From Haloferax prahovense DSM 18310 (GTDB taxonomy: Archaea; Halobacteriota; Halobacteria; Halobacteriales; Haloferacaceae), in the NCBI RefSeq assembly GCF_000336815.1, contig NZ_AOLG01000054.1, positions 181,288-245,287 on the forward strand: a DNA stretch of 64,000 nt, in the 5' to 3' direction. The translations under genes and the position numbers were made by a program. Under the pieces are notes generated by a model. It searched no databases. It saw nothing but the letters and a program-made list of their open reading frames with translations, and was not told the DNA's origin. The number at the start of each line of letters is the position of its first letter. The first letter of the stretch is position 1. Shown here piece after piece: positions 10,738 through 19,340 of this stretch.

Positions 10738-10986
10738 ATGCGTAGTTCACTCGTCGACCTGCTTCCGGAGCTCCTCGAACTTCTCGTCTTCAGTCTCGGG
10801 AGTGCGGGGCTTTCGCTCGCCGGCGCGTACATCGAGCGCTTCGCGCTCGTCACCTTCGAACAGGGCAACGTCGAAATCGCCGCGTGGGCGGTCGTGATGG
10901 GCGCGGTGGCGCTGTACTTCGCGTACAACGTCGGTACCGACAAGGTCCGCCCGAAGTTCCGGGACGTTCGCGCCGCGCTCGCGTGA
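10738..10986 (+). CDS. small membrane protein
   Basis: The 82-residue protein has two hydrophobic segments (about 8-30 and 44-64) around a polar turn (YIERFALVTFEQGN) and a basic C terminus (TDKVRPKFRDVR), suggesting an integral membrane protein with a cytoplasmic tail. No family is recognised. It is preceded by a 134-base gap after the SHOCT gene and followed by the duplicated pitA 3' end. Confidence 0.7.
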   Translation: MRSSLVDLLPELLELLVFSLGSAGLSLAGAYIERFALVTFEQGNVEIAAWAVVMGAVALYFAYNVGTDKVRPKFRDVRAALA

Positions 10987-11014
10987 AAAAAGCCGCGTCT
11001 GGTTTTCGGCCGCG

Positions 11015-11055
11015 TTAGGCGAGGAAGACGTGTCGCGGGCGGTCCGCGAGCACGT
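11015..11055 (-). repeat. duplicate of the 3' end of pitA
   Basis: The minus strand at 11015-11055 encodes VLADRPRHVFLA followed by TAA, the same 12 C-terminal residues and stop as pitA (end at 11162), with only a few base differences. The two copies are 147 bases apart. Between them (11056-11161) are a CAGCGAGCGGAGCGAGCG dyad and a tight hairpin (ACCCCC-GAT-GGGGGT, 11118-11132). No start codon or rest of the gene precedes this copy, so it is a non-functional gene tail. Confidence 0.85.
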
Positions 11056-11161
11056 ACACGCCACCTTTTCCTGCGCTCGCTCCGCTCGCTGGCAAAACCT
11101 GGACGAAAAGGTTCGTCACCCCCGATGGGGGTTCCTCACCCCGCTCCCGATGGTCGCGGAG

Positions 11162-12670
11162 TTACGCTAAGAACACGTGTCGCGGGCGGTCCGCGAGCAC
11201 GTCGCGGCCCCACTGGACCGTGTCGCGGAACGCGTCGGAGCGGAAGAACTCCATGGCGTCGTCCTGCGAGCGCCACTGGCTGGCGATGAACATGTCGTCT
11301 TCGTCCTCGACGTTGACCATCAGGTCCGTGTCGAAGTGGCCGTCCATCTCTTCGAGGAGGCCACCGACGGTGCCGAACTTCTCGACGAAGTCGCCGCGGT
11401 GTTCGGACTTGACGGTGTAGAACATCCCCATCGTGCCGAAGCCGGACTCCTCGCCAGCGCGCTCGACGATGCCGGGAAGCTCCGAGAGGAAGCCCGCGGC
11501 GGTCTCGGCGGCCGACGCCGTCTCCCAGATGGAGACGACGGCGACCCGACCGCGCTCGTTTGCCTCGTAGACGGCCGTCTTGACGTGCGTCGGGTAGTGG
11601 TCGAAGTTGCCGCGGAGGCCCTCGACCTCGTCGAACAGCTCGTCGGCGTCGGCCTCAGAGTAGAGGACCGTCGCGTACACGTCCTCGCCGTGGGGCTTGC
11701 CGGCGTAGATGTTCAGGTCTTCGAGCTGACCGCGAATGTCCTCGTCGTCGGCTTCGTCGCCGCCGTCGTCGCCTTCGCCGTGGTGGTGACCGTCGCCACC
11801 CTCACCGTGATGGTGGCCGTCGCCGCCGTGGTGGTGGCCACCCTCGTCGTGCGCGTGCGCGTCGTGGTGGGACTCGTCTTCGAACTCGCTGGTCGGGACG
11901 CCGTCGCCCGCGAGGAACGCGCCGAGGTCCGACGGTGGGAAGCGCCGGCCGACGTAGAACTGGCCGAACTCACCGTACTTCGAGGAAACCTCGTCGAAGC
12001 GCATCTCGTAGACGATGTCCTTGATGTCGGTCGGGTCGTCGCCGAAGAGCGTGACGCCCCACTCGTAGTCGTCGAAGCCGACCGAGGAGGCGATGACCTG
12101 TTTGATTTTCCCGGCGTACTTCCGGCCGGTGTCGCCGTGGGTGGACATCAGGTCGCGGCGCTCGTCGAACGAGAGGTCGTACCAGTTGTGCTCCTCGCCG
12201 CGGCGCTTCGACATCGGGTAGAAGGACATGTAGGTGTCCTCCGGGATGTCGGGCTTGAGCTTGCCCTCGATGTAGCGGAGCAGCCCGGTGTCGATGTCCT
12301 CCTCGTTACCCTCGAAGTAGTCGTCCGAGACGTAACCGGACACCTCGGTGACGGAGACGTAGGAGGTCGGCTGCTCGGTGAAGGCCGCGAGCGCGGTCCG
12401 CTCGAACTGCCGTTCGGCGCGGGAGATGTCGTCGAGCGTCGGCCGGAAGTGGACGACCACGAAGTCCGCCTTGTGGCCGAGCACGGAGAAGACGGCGGAC
12501 GCGCCCGCCTCGGCGTCCTCGACCGCCTCGTGGGCGTCGAGGTACGCGACGCCCTCCTCGATTGCGCGGCGGCGCTCGCGGTCGGGCGCGTCACGCCACG
12601 CGTCCCAGTCGACGGTTCGGAAGTCGTGCAGCGCGAACCAGCCCTCGTCGGTCTGTGGGGCCTCTACCAT
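11162..12670 (-). CDS. pitA: PitA: chlorite-dismutase-like heme protein fused to a monooxygenase-like domain
   Basis: The 502-residue protein contains an N-terminal chlorite dismutase/HemQ-like domain (about 1-250) with the probable heme-ligand H178 in THGDTGRKY, a His-rich linker (about 267-305, repeated HHHGE/GDG units), and a C-terminal antibiotic-biosynthesis-monooxygenase-like ferredoxin fold (about 320-502). This is the architecture of PitA described in Haloferax volcanii. HemQ-type relatives decarboxylate coproheme to heme b, a plausible role in the siroheme-dependent archaeal heme pathway (inference). The linker could bind metal. It lies 106 bases downstream of the site-2 protease gene on the same strand. 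Confidence 0.92.
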   Translation of the reverse strand: MVEAPQTDEGWFALHDFRTVDWDAWRDAPDRERRRAIEEGVAYLDAHEAVEDAEAGASAVFSVLGHKADFVVVHFRPTLDDISRAERQFERTALAAFTEQPTSYVSVTEVSGYVSDDYFEGNEEDIDTGLLRYIEGKLKPDIPEDTYMSFYPMSKRRGEEHNWYDLSFDERRDLMSTHGDTGRKYAGKIKQVIASSVGFDDYEWGVTLFGDDPTDIKDIVYEMRFDEVSSKYGEFGQFYVGRRFPPSDLGAFLAGDGVPTSEFEDESHHDAHAHDEGGHHHGGDGHHHGEGGDGHHHGEGDDGGDEADDEDIRGQLEDLNIYAGKPHGEDVYATVLYSEADADELFDEVEGLRGNFDHYPTHVKTAVYEANERGRVAVVSIWETASAAETAAGFLSELPGIVERAGEESGFGTMGMFYTVKSEHRGDFVEKFGTVGGLLEEMDGHFDTDLMVNVEDEDDMFIASQWRSQDDAMEFFRSDAFRDTVQWGRDVLADRPRHVFLA

Positions 12671-12776
12671 ACGGGGGCCTAGGGAGTCATCCGGTATTGA
12701 AGTTGCGAGTCGTTTTCGCGGTTCGGGAACCGTCGAAGGGAGGCGAGTCGGCCCCGACCCGGGGTGGCCGAGGCGC

Positions 12777-14564
12777 TCAGCCGAGGAGCGTCGGCCCGAA
12801 TATCATGAGCACGAGCGACGCGAGCATCGTGAGCCCGATTGAGGTCGTGATGGTCCGGACGACGGTGTGGGGGTCGTCGACCGGGAGCCGCGAGACCACG
12901 GCCTCGGTCGAGGTCCGGAGGATGCGACCGCCGTCGAGCGGGTAGCCGGGGATGCAGTTGAAAAGCCCCAGCTGGAGGTTTATCCACGCCGTCCAGAACA
13001 GGACGTTGGCGAAGATGAAGACGCCGCCGCCGAGGAAGCCGAGCGGGCCGCCGACCTGGTAGAAGTTGATGACCTCGCCGGTGAAGCCGGGGAAGTTCGG
13101 AATCCCGAGGACGACCGACGCGAGGGGCAACAGGAGCGATACGTAGACGAGCTGGAGGGGCGACCCGGCGAAGGCGCTGCCGAGGCCGCCGCCGTCGCCG
13201 CCGTCACCGCCGAGAAGCGAGAGGTACGTCCCCGCGGGGTACTCCTGCGTGCCGAAGTCCGTCAGGAGCAGGCCGCTCGTCCCCTGGAAGATGTTGACGC
13301 CGAGGAACCCGTTTCCGTCCTGCGGGTTCTCGCCGAGCGTCACCTGCACCGTCTCGAAGCCGCCGTCGCGGTAGACTTCGACGGCGACGGTCTGGTCGGG
13401 GTCGGTCCGGTCGAGCGCCTCCTGCAACTCCGTCGAGGAGGTGATTCGCTCGCCGTTGAACGACGAGACGATGAGGGGTTGCGTCGTCCCCGTGGCGTTG
13501 TACAGCGGACCGTCTTCTGCGACGTTCGTGATGTAGGCACCGACCGGGATGGTGCGCTCGCCGGCGGAGGTGTCGAGCCGGGCGAACCGCGAGTCGCCGA
13601 CGGCCGACTCGAAGCCGGCGCGCGTCGAGACGGCGGTCCCGTTGACTGCGGTCACGCGAATCGGGTCGCTCCCGGACTCGACGGTGAGGTTCGCGGGGTT
13701 GCCTTCGACGGAGCCGGCGACGACGAGTTCGCGCGTGACCGAGACGGTCCGTTCGCCGTCGAGCTCGACCGACACCGTTCCCGCGTCGGTCGCGAGGAGC
13801 GCGGCGTCGAGTTCCTGCGTCGTGTTGACCGGCGTGCCCTCGATGGCGGTCACGCGGTCGCCGCCCGAGATGCCCGCCACGTCGGCCGGTGAGCCGGCGT
13901 ACGCGCCGGAGACGGCGACTCCCGGCGCGACGGTGATAGAGCCGATGACCGGGCCGAAAAGCAGGGCGAACGCGACGAGCGTGACGGCGAAGTTGTTCGT
14001 CACGCCGGCGGCGAACATCCGCGACTTGCCGCCGCGGTCGGCGCGGCGCTGGCTCTCCTCGGAGGGTTCGACGAACGCCCCGATGGGGAGTATCGTCAGG
14101 AGGACGATGCCCATCGACTCCACGTCGATACCCTCGACGCGGCTGAGGATACCGTGGCCGCCCTCGTGGACGACGAGGCCGACGAGGAGGCCGAAGAGAA
14201 TCTCGGGCGCGACCGAAAGCGGGAGGAAGTCGTTGACGCCGGGGATGACGAGGAAGTTCTGCGGCTGGTTCACCTGTGTCGGCGCGGGCGGGTTCTGGAG
14301 GATGACGACCGCCTGGTAGACGAGGAGGACGAACGTCCCCGCCATGATGACGAGGGCGATGCCGAGGCCGACGTTGCTCCACGCCCGCCAGAACCGCTTG
14401 GGGGCGGCGAGCCTGTCGAGGAGTTCGCGGCCGCGACGGGTGTGGACCGTCGTGAGCGGACCTTGGACGCGGACGTACTCGGGGAGAATCCCGCGAGCAC
14501 GCAACAGCGCCGCAAGGAGAGAGTAGGCGATGAAGCCAGCGAGAACCCAAAGCAGCGTGTTCAT
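12777..14564 (-). CDS. site-2 protease (M50) with two PDZ domains
   Basis: The 595-residue intramembrane zinc metalloprotease cleaves membrane-spanning substrates. The zinc motif is HEGGH (H133, E134, H137), and the second signature is near the C terminus (NCIPGYPLDGGR, supplying the third ligand Asp). Between them lie two PDZ-like domains (about 210-290 and 330-420) and hydrophobic spans. The start at ATG 14564 (MNTLLWVLAGFIAYSLL) places a membrane segment at the N terminus; the longer form from 14591 would only add ARAASLRA-type residues. PDZ-bearing S2Ps resemble bacterial RseP; the substrate is unknown. Confidence 0.9.
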   Translation of the reverse strand: MNTLLWVLAGFIAYSLLAALLRARGILPEYVRVQGPLTTVHTRRGRELLDRLAAPKRFWRAWSNVGLGIALVIMAGTFVLLVYQAVVILQNPPAPTQVNQPQNFLVIPGVNDFLPLSVAPEILFGLLVGLVVHEGGHGILSRVEGIDVESMGIVLLTILPIGAFVEPSEESQRRADRGGKSRMFAAGVTNNFAVTLVAFALLFGPVIGSITVAPGVAVSGAYAGSPADVAGISGGDRVTAIEGTPVNTTQELDAALLATDAGTVSVELDGERTVSVTRELVVAGSVEGNPANLTVESGSDPIRVTAVNGTAVSTRAGFESAVGDSRFARLDTSAGERTIPVGAYITNVAEDGPLYNATGTTQPLIVSSFNGERITSSTELQEALDRTDPDQTVAVEVYRDGGFETVQVTLGENPQDGNGFLGVNIFQGTSGLLLTDFGTQEYPAGTYLSLLGGDGGDGGGLGSAFAGSPLQLVYVSLLLPLASVVLGIPNFPGFTGEVINFYQVGGPLGFLGGGVFIFANVLFWTAWINLQLGLFNCIPGYPLDGGRILRTSTEAVVSRLPVDDPHTVVRTITTSIGLTMLASLVLMIFGPTLLG

Positions 14565-14713
14565 CGCCCGAAGGGAAGCGGCGCGCGCCAAAAGGCGTTC
14601 GGGTTACGGTACCACCGTTCGGGTCACGGTGCCGCGTTCGACGACCGCGGGCGGGCGTCGGTTGCCGCGAGCGACGACCGCAACCGAACCCGACCCGCGA
14701 CGAGCGTGTCGCG

Positions 14714-15166
14714 TTACTCGTCTTCGTCGCCGTCGTCGCCGGGCGACTCGATTTCGACTTCGACCGCGCCGTCGTCGTCCGCGTCGGCCGCTTCGTCGCC
14801 GTCGGCCTCGTCAGTTTCGTCGGCGGACGCCGCGTCTTCCGTCTCGTCTTCGGGGTCGTGTTCGACGGTGACCGTGGCGTCTTCGTCGTCGGCCGCGTCG
14901 TCGTCGGTCACCACCTCGCTCTCGGCGTCGTCGGCGGCGAGCGCGATGTCGGTAAAGGAGTCGCCGGACGACGAGCGAAGCCGGGAGACGGCGTAGGCGA
15001 CGCCCACGAGGAGCAAGGCGACGAGGAACAGCCGGCCGTACGAGCGACCGCCCGAGGACTCGTCGTCGACGGCTTCCTGTTCGGAGTCGGCGTCGAACTC
15101 CTCCAGTTCGACGTCGAATTCGTCTTGCGATTCCTCCACGGACCGGATGAAGTCGATGAGAGACAT
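14714..15166 (-). CDS. acidic single-pass membrane protein
   Basis: The 150-residue protein has an N-terminal acidic region (1-40), one membrane span (about 44-62, RLFLVALLLVGVAYAVSRL) and a long C-terminal tail composed mostly of Asp, Glu and Ala. The tail is extreme even for a haloarchaeon and is probably disordered. No family is recognised. It is divergent from the LURP-one gene. Confidence 0.7.
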   Translation of the reverse strand: MSLIDFIRSVEESQDEFDVELEEFDADSEQEAVDDESSGGRSYGRLFLVALLLVGVAYAVSRLRSSSGDSFTDIALAADDAESEVVTDDDAADDEDATVTVEHDPEDETEDAASADETDEADGDEAADADDDGAVEVEIESPGDDGDEDE

Positions 15167-15297
15167 GTGAAGTGTGGTGCGGCGAGGCCGCGGTAGGCGT
15201 CGTTCGCGGGGGAACGAGCCCGTCCGTCCGTACGCGCGTCGGGGACATAAGTCGTCCCCCAGAAGGGTTTTAGCCACCCCGGCGACCATCGAGAGTC

Positions 15298-15837
15298 GTG
15301 TTCGACAGTTCCCGCTACGAGGTCCGACAGAAGGTGTCCATCAGCAACAAGTACGTCGTCTACGAGGGCGACGACCCCATCCTCTCGGCGAAGCAAAAGA
15401 AGTTCAAGCTGAAAGAGGACTTCCGGCTGAACGACCACGACACCGGTGAGGAGCGCTTCCGCGTCAAGGCCGACAGCGTCCTCGACGTGTCGGCCGCCTA
15501 CGACATCGTCGACAGTCGGACCGGCGAGCGCGTCGGTGCGGTCAAACGCGGCGCGTTCTCGTTCGCCAAACACACCTACCAACTGCTCGGCCCCGACGGC
15601 TCCGTCGTGGGACGAATCGTCGAGGACAACGTCCCGATGGCGGTCGCGAGACGGCTCCTCACGACGCTCATTCCCTTCTCGTACCGCATCGAGGACGCGG
15701 CCGGCGAACCGGTCGGCGCGGTGAGCGAGCAGTTCTCTCTCCGGGACAAGTACACTATCGACGTGGACCGCGAGCGTATCGACCCGCGACTCGCCGTCGT
15801 CGGTGCGGTCGTGATAGACGCCATCGAGGAAAACTGA
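15298..15837 (+). CDS. LURP-one-related / phospholipid-scramblase-fold protein
   Basis: The 179-residue protein matches the LURP-one-related beta-barrel family (YEVRQKVSISNKYVVYEGDDPILSAKQK at the start, later RVKADSVLDVSAAYDIVDSRTGE and a closing hydrophobic helix DPRLAVVGAVVIDAI). The fold is shared with Tubby and scramblases; in archaea the role is unknown, with membrane-lipid binding suggested. The start is GTG 15298: no ATG lies in frame before the conserved N terminus. Confidence 0.82.
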   Translation: MFDSSRYEVRQKVSISNKYVVYEGDDPILSAKQKKFKLKEDFRLNDHDTGEERFRVKADSVLDVSAAYDIVDSRTGERVGAVKRGAFSFAKHTYQLLGPDGSVVGRIVEDNVPMAVARRLLTTLIPFSYRIEDAAGEPVGAVSEQFSLRDKYTIDVDRERIDPRLAVVGAVVIDAIEEN

Positions 15838-15934
15838 AACCGGACGAGTCATCGCCCGCGCGCCGCCGGTAACTCAAAGAGCTATTTGACATTCGGGTAA
15901 CTATTTTTCGCGGATTCGAGTAGTGTCGGATGGC

Positions 15935-16450
15935 ATGTTCGAACGAATCCGACTCCGTTGGTTCGTCGTCGCCGCCGTCGTCTGCGCCGCGCTCGTCGGC
16001 GGGACGACCGCGGCCGCAGCACAGAACGCCTCGTCGGTGTCGCTCGCGACGACCGGCGGGAACGTGACCGTCACGCAGGCCGAAGACGCGACGATTCGGG
16101 GGACGAGCGACCTCGAAGCGGGGACGACGCTCTCGGTCCGCGTCCAGTCCGCCGGCGACACGAGCCCGCGGTTCCTCAAGACGAGCGAGGCCACCGTCGG
16201 CGAGGACGGGAACTTCTCGGCGACCCTCGACTTCTCGGAGATTCCGCCGGGCTCGACGTTCTCCGTCTCGGTCCGTAACGAGTCGAACGCGCTCGCGGAA
16301 GCCGAGGGCGTCGTCGTCGAGGACGCAGCGTCGACGACCGCCACCGATGAGACGACCGACACCGGAATCCCCGGCTTCGGCGCGGGGCTCGGCGCACTCG
16401 CGGTCGCGGGGCTCGGCGCGGTGGCGTTGCTCGCGGGTCGTCGAGCGTGA
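15935..16450 (+). CDS. secreted PGF-CTERM-type surface protein
   Basis: The 171-residue protein has a Sec-type signal peptide (about 1-28, ending TTAAAAQ), a Thr/Ser-rich beta-sandwich region, and a C-terminal anchor: an acidic Thr-rich linker, a PGF motif (GIPGFGAG), a hydrophobic helix and a final Arg pair. This is the archaeosortase-recognised PGF-CTERM arrangement, where the protein is cleaved and attached to a membrane lipid. The ATG at 15935 is chosen over a GTG at 15923. An AT-rich patch at 15883-15910 is the probable promoter. Confidence 0.85.
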   Translation: MFERIRLRWFVVAAVVCAALVGGTTAAAAQNASSVSLATTGGNVTVTQAEDATIRGTSDLEAGTTLSVRVQSAGDTSPRFLKTSEATVGEDGNFSATLDFSEIPPGSTFSVSVRNESNALAEAEGVVVEDAASTTATDETTDTGIPGFGAGLGALAVAGLGAVALLAGRRA

Positions 16451-16468
16451 GAATAGAACCGCAAACAG

Positions 16469-16482
16469 CGAACCGCGGTTCG
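16469..16482. terminator. 14-base palindrome between convergent genes
   Basis: CGAACCGCGGTTCG is a perfect palindrome in the 39-base gap between the convergent PGF-CTERM and lysS genes. It could act as a bidirectional stop or RNA-stabilising structure. There is no T-run. Confidence 0.35.
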
Positions 16483-16489
16483 GGCGAGG

Positions 16490-18163
16490 TCAGTCCTCGC
16501 GGCGGAGCCGCGTGACGACGAAGTCGCGCTCTAGCTCGCCGAGGAACTCGCCGAGCCGCGGCCCCTGTTCGGCGTCGAAGAACAGGCGGTAGCCGGCGGC
16601 GAAGAAGTCGCCCATCTCGATGTCGTGGCGGCGCGCCGTCTCGTAGATTTCGCCCTGAATCGCCTCGCCGTCGTGGCCCTCGGCGACGAAGTCCGCGAGG
16701 TCGTCGAGGGCTGCCTCGACCGCGGGCTCGAAGTCGAACTCTGGGAGCTCGACCTGCAGGCGGTAGTTGTACTGGTTGTCCATCTTCTCGGCCCAGCGGC
16801 GGGCGCGTTCGACCCGAGCGAGCGCCTCTTCGACCACCTCGTCGGGCGTGTCCTCGTCGAAGAAGCCCTCGTTGCGGGCCATCTTGACGCGCAGGTCCTC
16901 GTCGTCGGTCATGCCGAGGACGGCCGCGAACGTGTACGGGAGCCGAACCCGGTCCTCGCGGACCTCGTCGACGACGAACGGGTAGGCGCGCTCGGCGAAG
17001 CGAGTCAGACTCTCGTCGTCGACCTCGCCGAAGTAGGCGCGCTCGAAGCGGTCGAAGTCGTCGACGAGCTGGTCGAGCCGCGTGAGGTCGAGGTCGCGGG
17101 CCTTCCGCGGGTTGAGCGCGAAGAAGTACCGGAGCACCTCGGGTTCGAGCAGGTCGAGCATCTCCGCGACGGTGACGATGTTGCCGGCGGACGACGACAG
17201 CGCCTCGCCGTTGAGCGTGAACCACTCGTACACCATCGGCACCGGCGGTTCGATGCCGAGGACGTTCTCGGCGATGTCCTTGCCGGAGGGCCACGAGCCC
17301 TCGGCGTGGTCCTTTCCGAACGGCTCGAAGTCGACGCCGAGGACCTGCCACTGGCCGGGCCACTCGAAGCGCCACGGGAGCTTCCCCTCGCGGAACGTCG
17401 CGGTCCCCTCGTGGCCGCAGCCGTCGATGGTGTTGTCGCCGACGGTCATGTCGGTACAGACGTAGTCGACAGTACCGGCGTCGAGGTCGATGTCCGTGAC
17501 CGTCTCGGTGATTTTGCCGCACTCGGCACAGACGGGGTTGAAGGGGACGTAGTCCTCGTCGACCTTTGACTGGTACTCGCCCAGCACCTCGCGGGCGGTG
17601 TCGGCGTGTTCGAGGACGTGTTCGACCACGGGGTCGAAGTCGCCGTTTTCGTACAGTTCGGTGTTGGAAATCATCTCCACCGGGACGCCGAGGCGGTCGG
17701 CGTCGGCCTTCAGGAGCGCCGCGAAGTGCGCCGCGTACGACTCGGCCTCGCCGAACGGGTCCGGAATCGACGTGTACGGCTTGCCGAGGTTGCGGCCGAG
17801 CGCGCCGGCGTCGACCTCGCCGAGACCGACGATGTTGCCGTCGGCGTCAGCGAGCTTCCGCGGGAGCTTTCGGAGCGGGTCCTTGTCGTCGCTGGTGAAC
17901 ACCTGCCGGACCTCGTGGCCGCGCTCGCGGAGCACCTCGGCGACGAAGTAGCCGCGCATAATCTCGTTGAAGTTGCCGAGGTGGGCCACGCCGGACGGCG
18001 AGACGCCGCCCTTGATTACGACCGGCTCGTCGGGGTCGCGGGCCTCGATTTCGTCGGCGACCTCGTCGGCCCAGAAGCCGTGGTGGTTGGCGGCCGCGTC
18101 GCCGTCGCCGTCGGTCGCGTCCGCGGCGGAGGCGTCGCCGCGGAAGGGGTCGTCGGTCGTCAT
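16490..18163 (-). CDS. lysS: class I lysyl-tRNA synthetase
   Basis: The 557-residue enzyme charges tRNA-Lys. It is the class I type of most archaea, with the HIGH-type motif HLGN (after GGVSPSGVA) and a Zn-binding Cys cluster (CAECGK, CTD). The second class I motif reads ALSSSAGN, without the lysines of KMSKS. The start ATG 18163 gives an acidic N-terminal extension of about 28 residues before the core. One base separates it from pyrH, so the two genes are probably co-transcribed. A tRNA-Lys gene occurs elsewhere in the window at 35243. Confidence 0.93.
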   Translation of the reverse strand: MTTDDPFRGDASAADATDGDGDAAANHHGFWADEVADEIEARDPDEPVVIKGGVSPSGVAHLGNFNEIMRGYFVAEVLRERGHEVRQVFTSDDKDPLRKLPRKLADADGNIVGLGEVDAGALGRNLGKPYTSIPDPFGEAESYAAHFAALLKADADRLGVPVEMISNTELYENGDFDPVVEHVLEHADTAREVLGEYQSKVDEDYVPFNPVCAECGKITETVTDIDLDAGTVDYVCTDMTVGDNTIDGCGHEGTATFREGKLPWRFEWPGQWQVLGVDFEPFGKDHAEGSWPSGKDIAENVLGIEPPVPMVYEWFTLNGEALSSSAGNIVTVAEMLDLLEPEVLRYFFALNPRKARDLDLTRLDQLVDDFDRFERAYFGEVDDESLTRFAERAYPFVVDEVREDRVRLPYTFAAVLGMTDDEDLRVKMARNEGFFDEDTPDEVVEEALARVERARRWAEKMDNQYNYRLQVELPEFDFEPAVEAALDDLADFVAEGHDGEAIQGEIYETARRHDIEMGDFFAAGYRLFFDAEQGPRLGEFLGELERDFVVTRLRRED

Positions 18164-18164
18164 C

Positions 18165-18878
18165 TCAGGGAGCCCAGTAGGTCGGTTCGTCGCCGCCCTC
18201 GGGGATGATGTCGGTGCCCGTGTGCTCGCCGCGGAGGACCGCCGGCGTGATGCGGTCGGGGTCCGTGCCGTCGAGGACGATGGTGCGCATCTTCGCGCGC
18301 TCGATGAGCTTCGCGGCGAGGAGGTCGACCGGGGCGGACGAGCCGGCGTTCATCTCGATGTCGCCGATGACGTCGACGAGTTCCGCGGCGGTCATCTCCT
18401 CGAACTTCGTCGCGTCGGGGTCGGTGTTCGGGTCGGCGCTGAAGACGCCGTCGACGCTGGTCGCGTAGACGAGCAGGTCGGCGTCGACGTACTCGGCGAG
18501 CGCGGCCGCGACGGCGTCGGTGGTCTGGCCGGGCATGACGCCGCCCATCACCGAGATATCGCCGCGCCGGATGGCGTCGCCGGCGTCCTCGTAGTCGTGG
18601 GCGACTTTGGGGTCGACCTGCGAGCCGAGCGCCGCGATGAGCAGGCGGGCGTTGATTCTGGTCACGTCGATGCCGATCTGGTCGAGTTGAACCTCGTTCG
18701 CGCCGAGGTCGCGGGCGGCACCGATGTAGTCGCGGGCGACGCCGCCGCCGCCGACGACCGCACCGATTTCGCACCCGTCTCGCGCGAGCGTTTCGACGAC
18801 GGAGGCGTGACCCTCCACGCGTCGGGCGTCGAGGTCCGGCGCGAGCACGCTTCCGCCGATGGAGATGACGACTCTCAT
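18165..18878 (-). CDS. pyrH: UMP kinase
   Basis: The 237-residue amino-acid-kinase-fold enzyme phosphorylates UMP to UDP in pyrimidine synthesis. The N-terminal VVISIGGSVLAPDLD and the VVGGGGVARDYI loop bind phosphate; YATSVDGVFSADPN is the typical late signature. The length fits the archaeal form. It is the first gene of a probable pyrH-lysS operon. A perfect palindrome lies 5-18 bases before the start. Confidence 0.92.
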   Translation of the reverse strand: MRVVISIGGSVLAPDLDARRVEGHASVVETLARDGCEIGAVVGGGGVARDYIGAARDLGANEVQLDQIGIDVTRINARLLIAALGSQVDPKVAHDYEDAGDAIRRGDISVMGGVMPGQTTDAVAAALAEYVDADLLVYATSVDGVFSADPNTDPDATKFEEMTAAELVDVIGDIEMNAGSSAPVDLLAAKLIERAKMRTIVLDGTDPDRITPAVLRGEHTGTDIIPEGGDEPTYWAP

Positions 18879-18882
18879 TGCA

Positions 18883-18910
18883 CACGGATATCCGTGAGCG
18901 CATCTTAAGG
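18883..18910 (-). promoter_or_regulatory. pyrH promoter with overlapping palindrome
   Basis: On the minus strand CTTAAGATG (about 18902-18910) sits 24-32 bases before the pyrH ATG, a good TATA position. Between TATA and start is the perfect 14-base palindrome CACGGATATCCGTG (18883-18896), which would cover the transcription start and looks like an operator. Confidence 0.5.
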
Positions 18911-18971
18911 GTTATCAAGTGCGAGACGCCCGTGTCGGGGGGTTTAAACCACTCTCGCGGCGACTACCGGT

Positions 18972-19316
18972 ATGCGACTCGTCACCGTGGAGACGGTCAC
19001 GCTCATCGTCGTCGGCTGGGTGCTCGCCCTCGGGGCGATTCTCGCCCGCCACCGGCGCGGCGAGTTCGACCGGCGGACCGTCTTCAACTGGGCGTTGGTG
19101 GCCTGTTTTTCGGTCGGCTGGGCGCTCTGGCAGTTCGACACGCTGCCCGCGACGGCAGACACGCCCGTCGGCGCGGCGGCCCCGTGGCTGGCGACGCTCC
19201 TCAGTCTGGCCGGCGTGGCCCTCGCCGTCCACCTCTATCGGACCCGCCCGCGCCCAGAGATGGACGAGACGGAGCCGCCGGCCGAGTCTGACGAGACCGG
19301 CACGGAGCAATCTTAA
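18972..19316 (+). CDS. small three-span membrane protein
   Basis: The 114-residue protein has three hydrophobic helices (about 6-24, 38-55, 70-88) and an acidic C-terminal tail. No family is recognised. It is divergent from pyrH and 24 bases before moaE on the same strand, so it may share its transcript with moaE. Confidence 0.7.
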   Translation: MRLVTVETVTLIVVGWVLALGAILARHRRGEFDRRTVFNWALVACFSVGWALWQFDTLPATADTPVGAAAPWLATLLSLAGVALAVHLYRTRPRPEMDETEPPAESDETGTEQS

Positions 19317-19340
19317 ACCGCCGCGGGCCGTCCTTCGGGT

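Noticed and set aside
11750-11870. CRISPR-like or satellite repeat in the pitA middle
   Set aside because: The repeats are in-frame codons for a His-rich linker; there are no regular spacers.
11177-12682. 501-residue frame opposite pitA
   Set aside because: pitA is strongly supported; the opposite frame is a Val/Glu/Arg-rich shadow.
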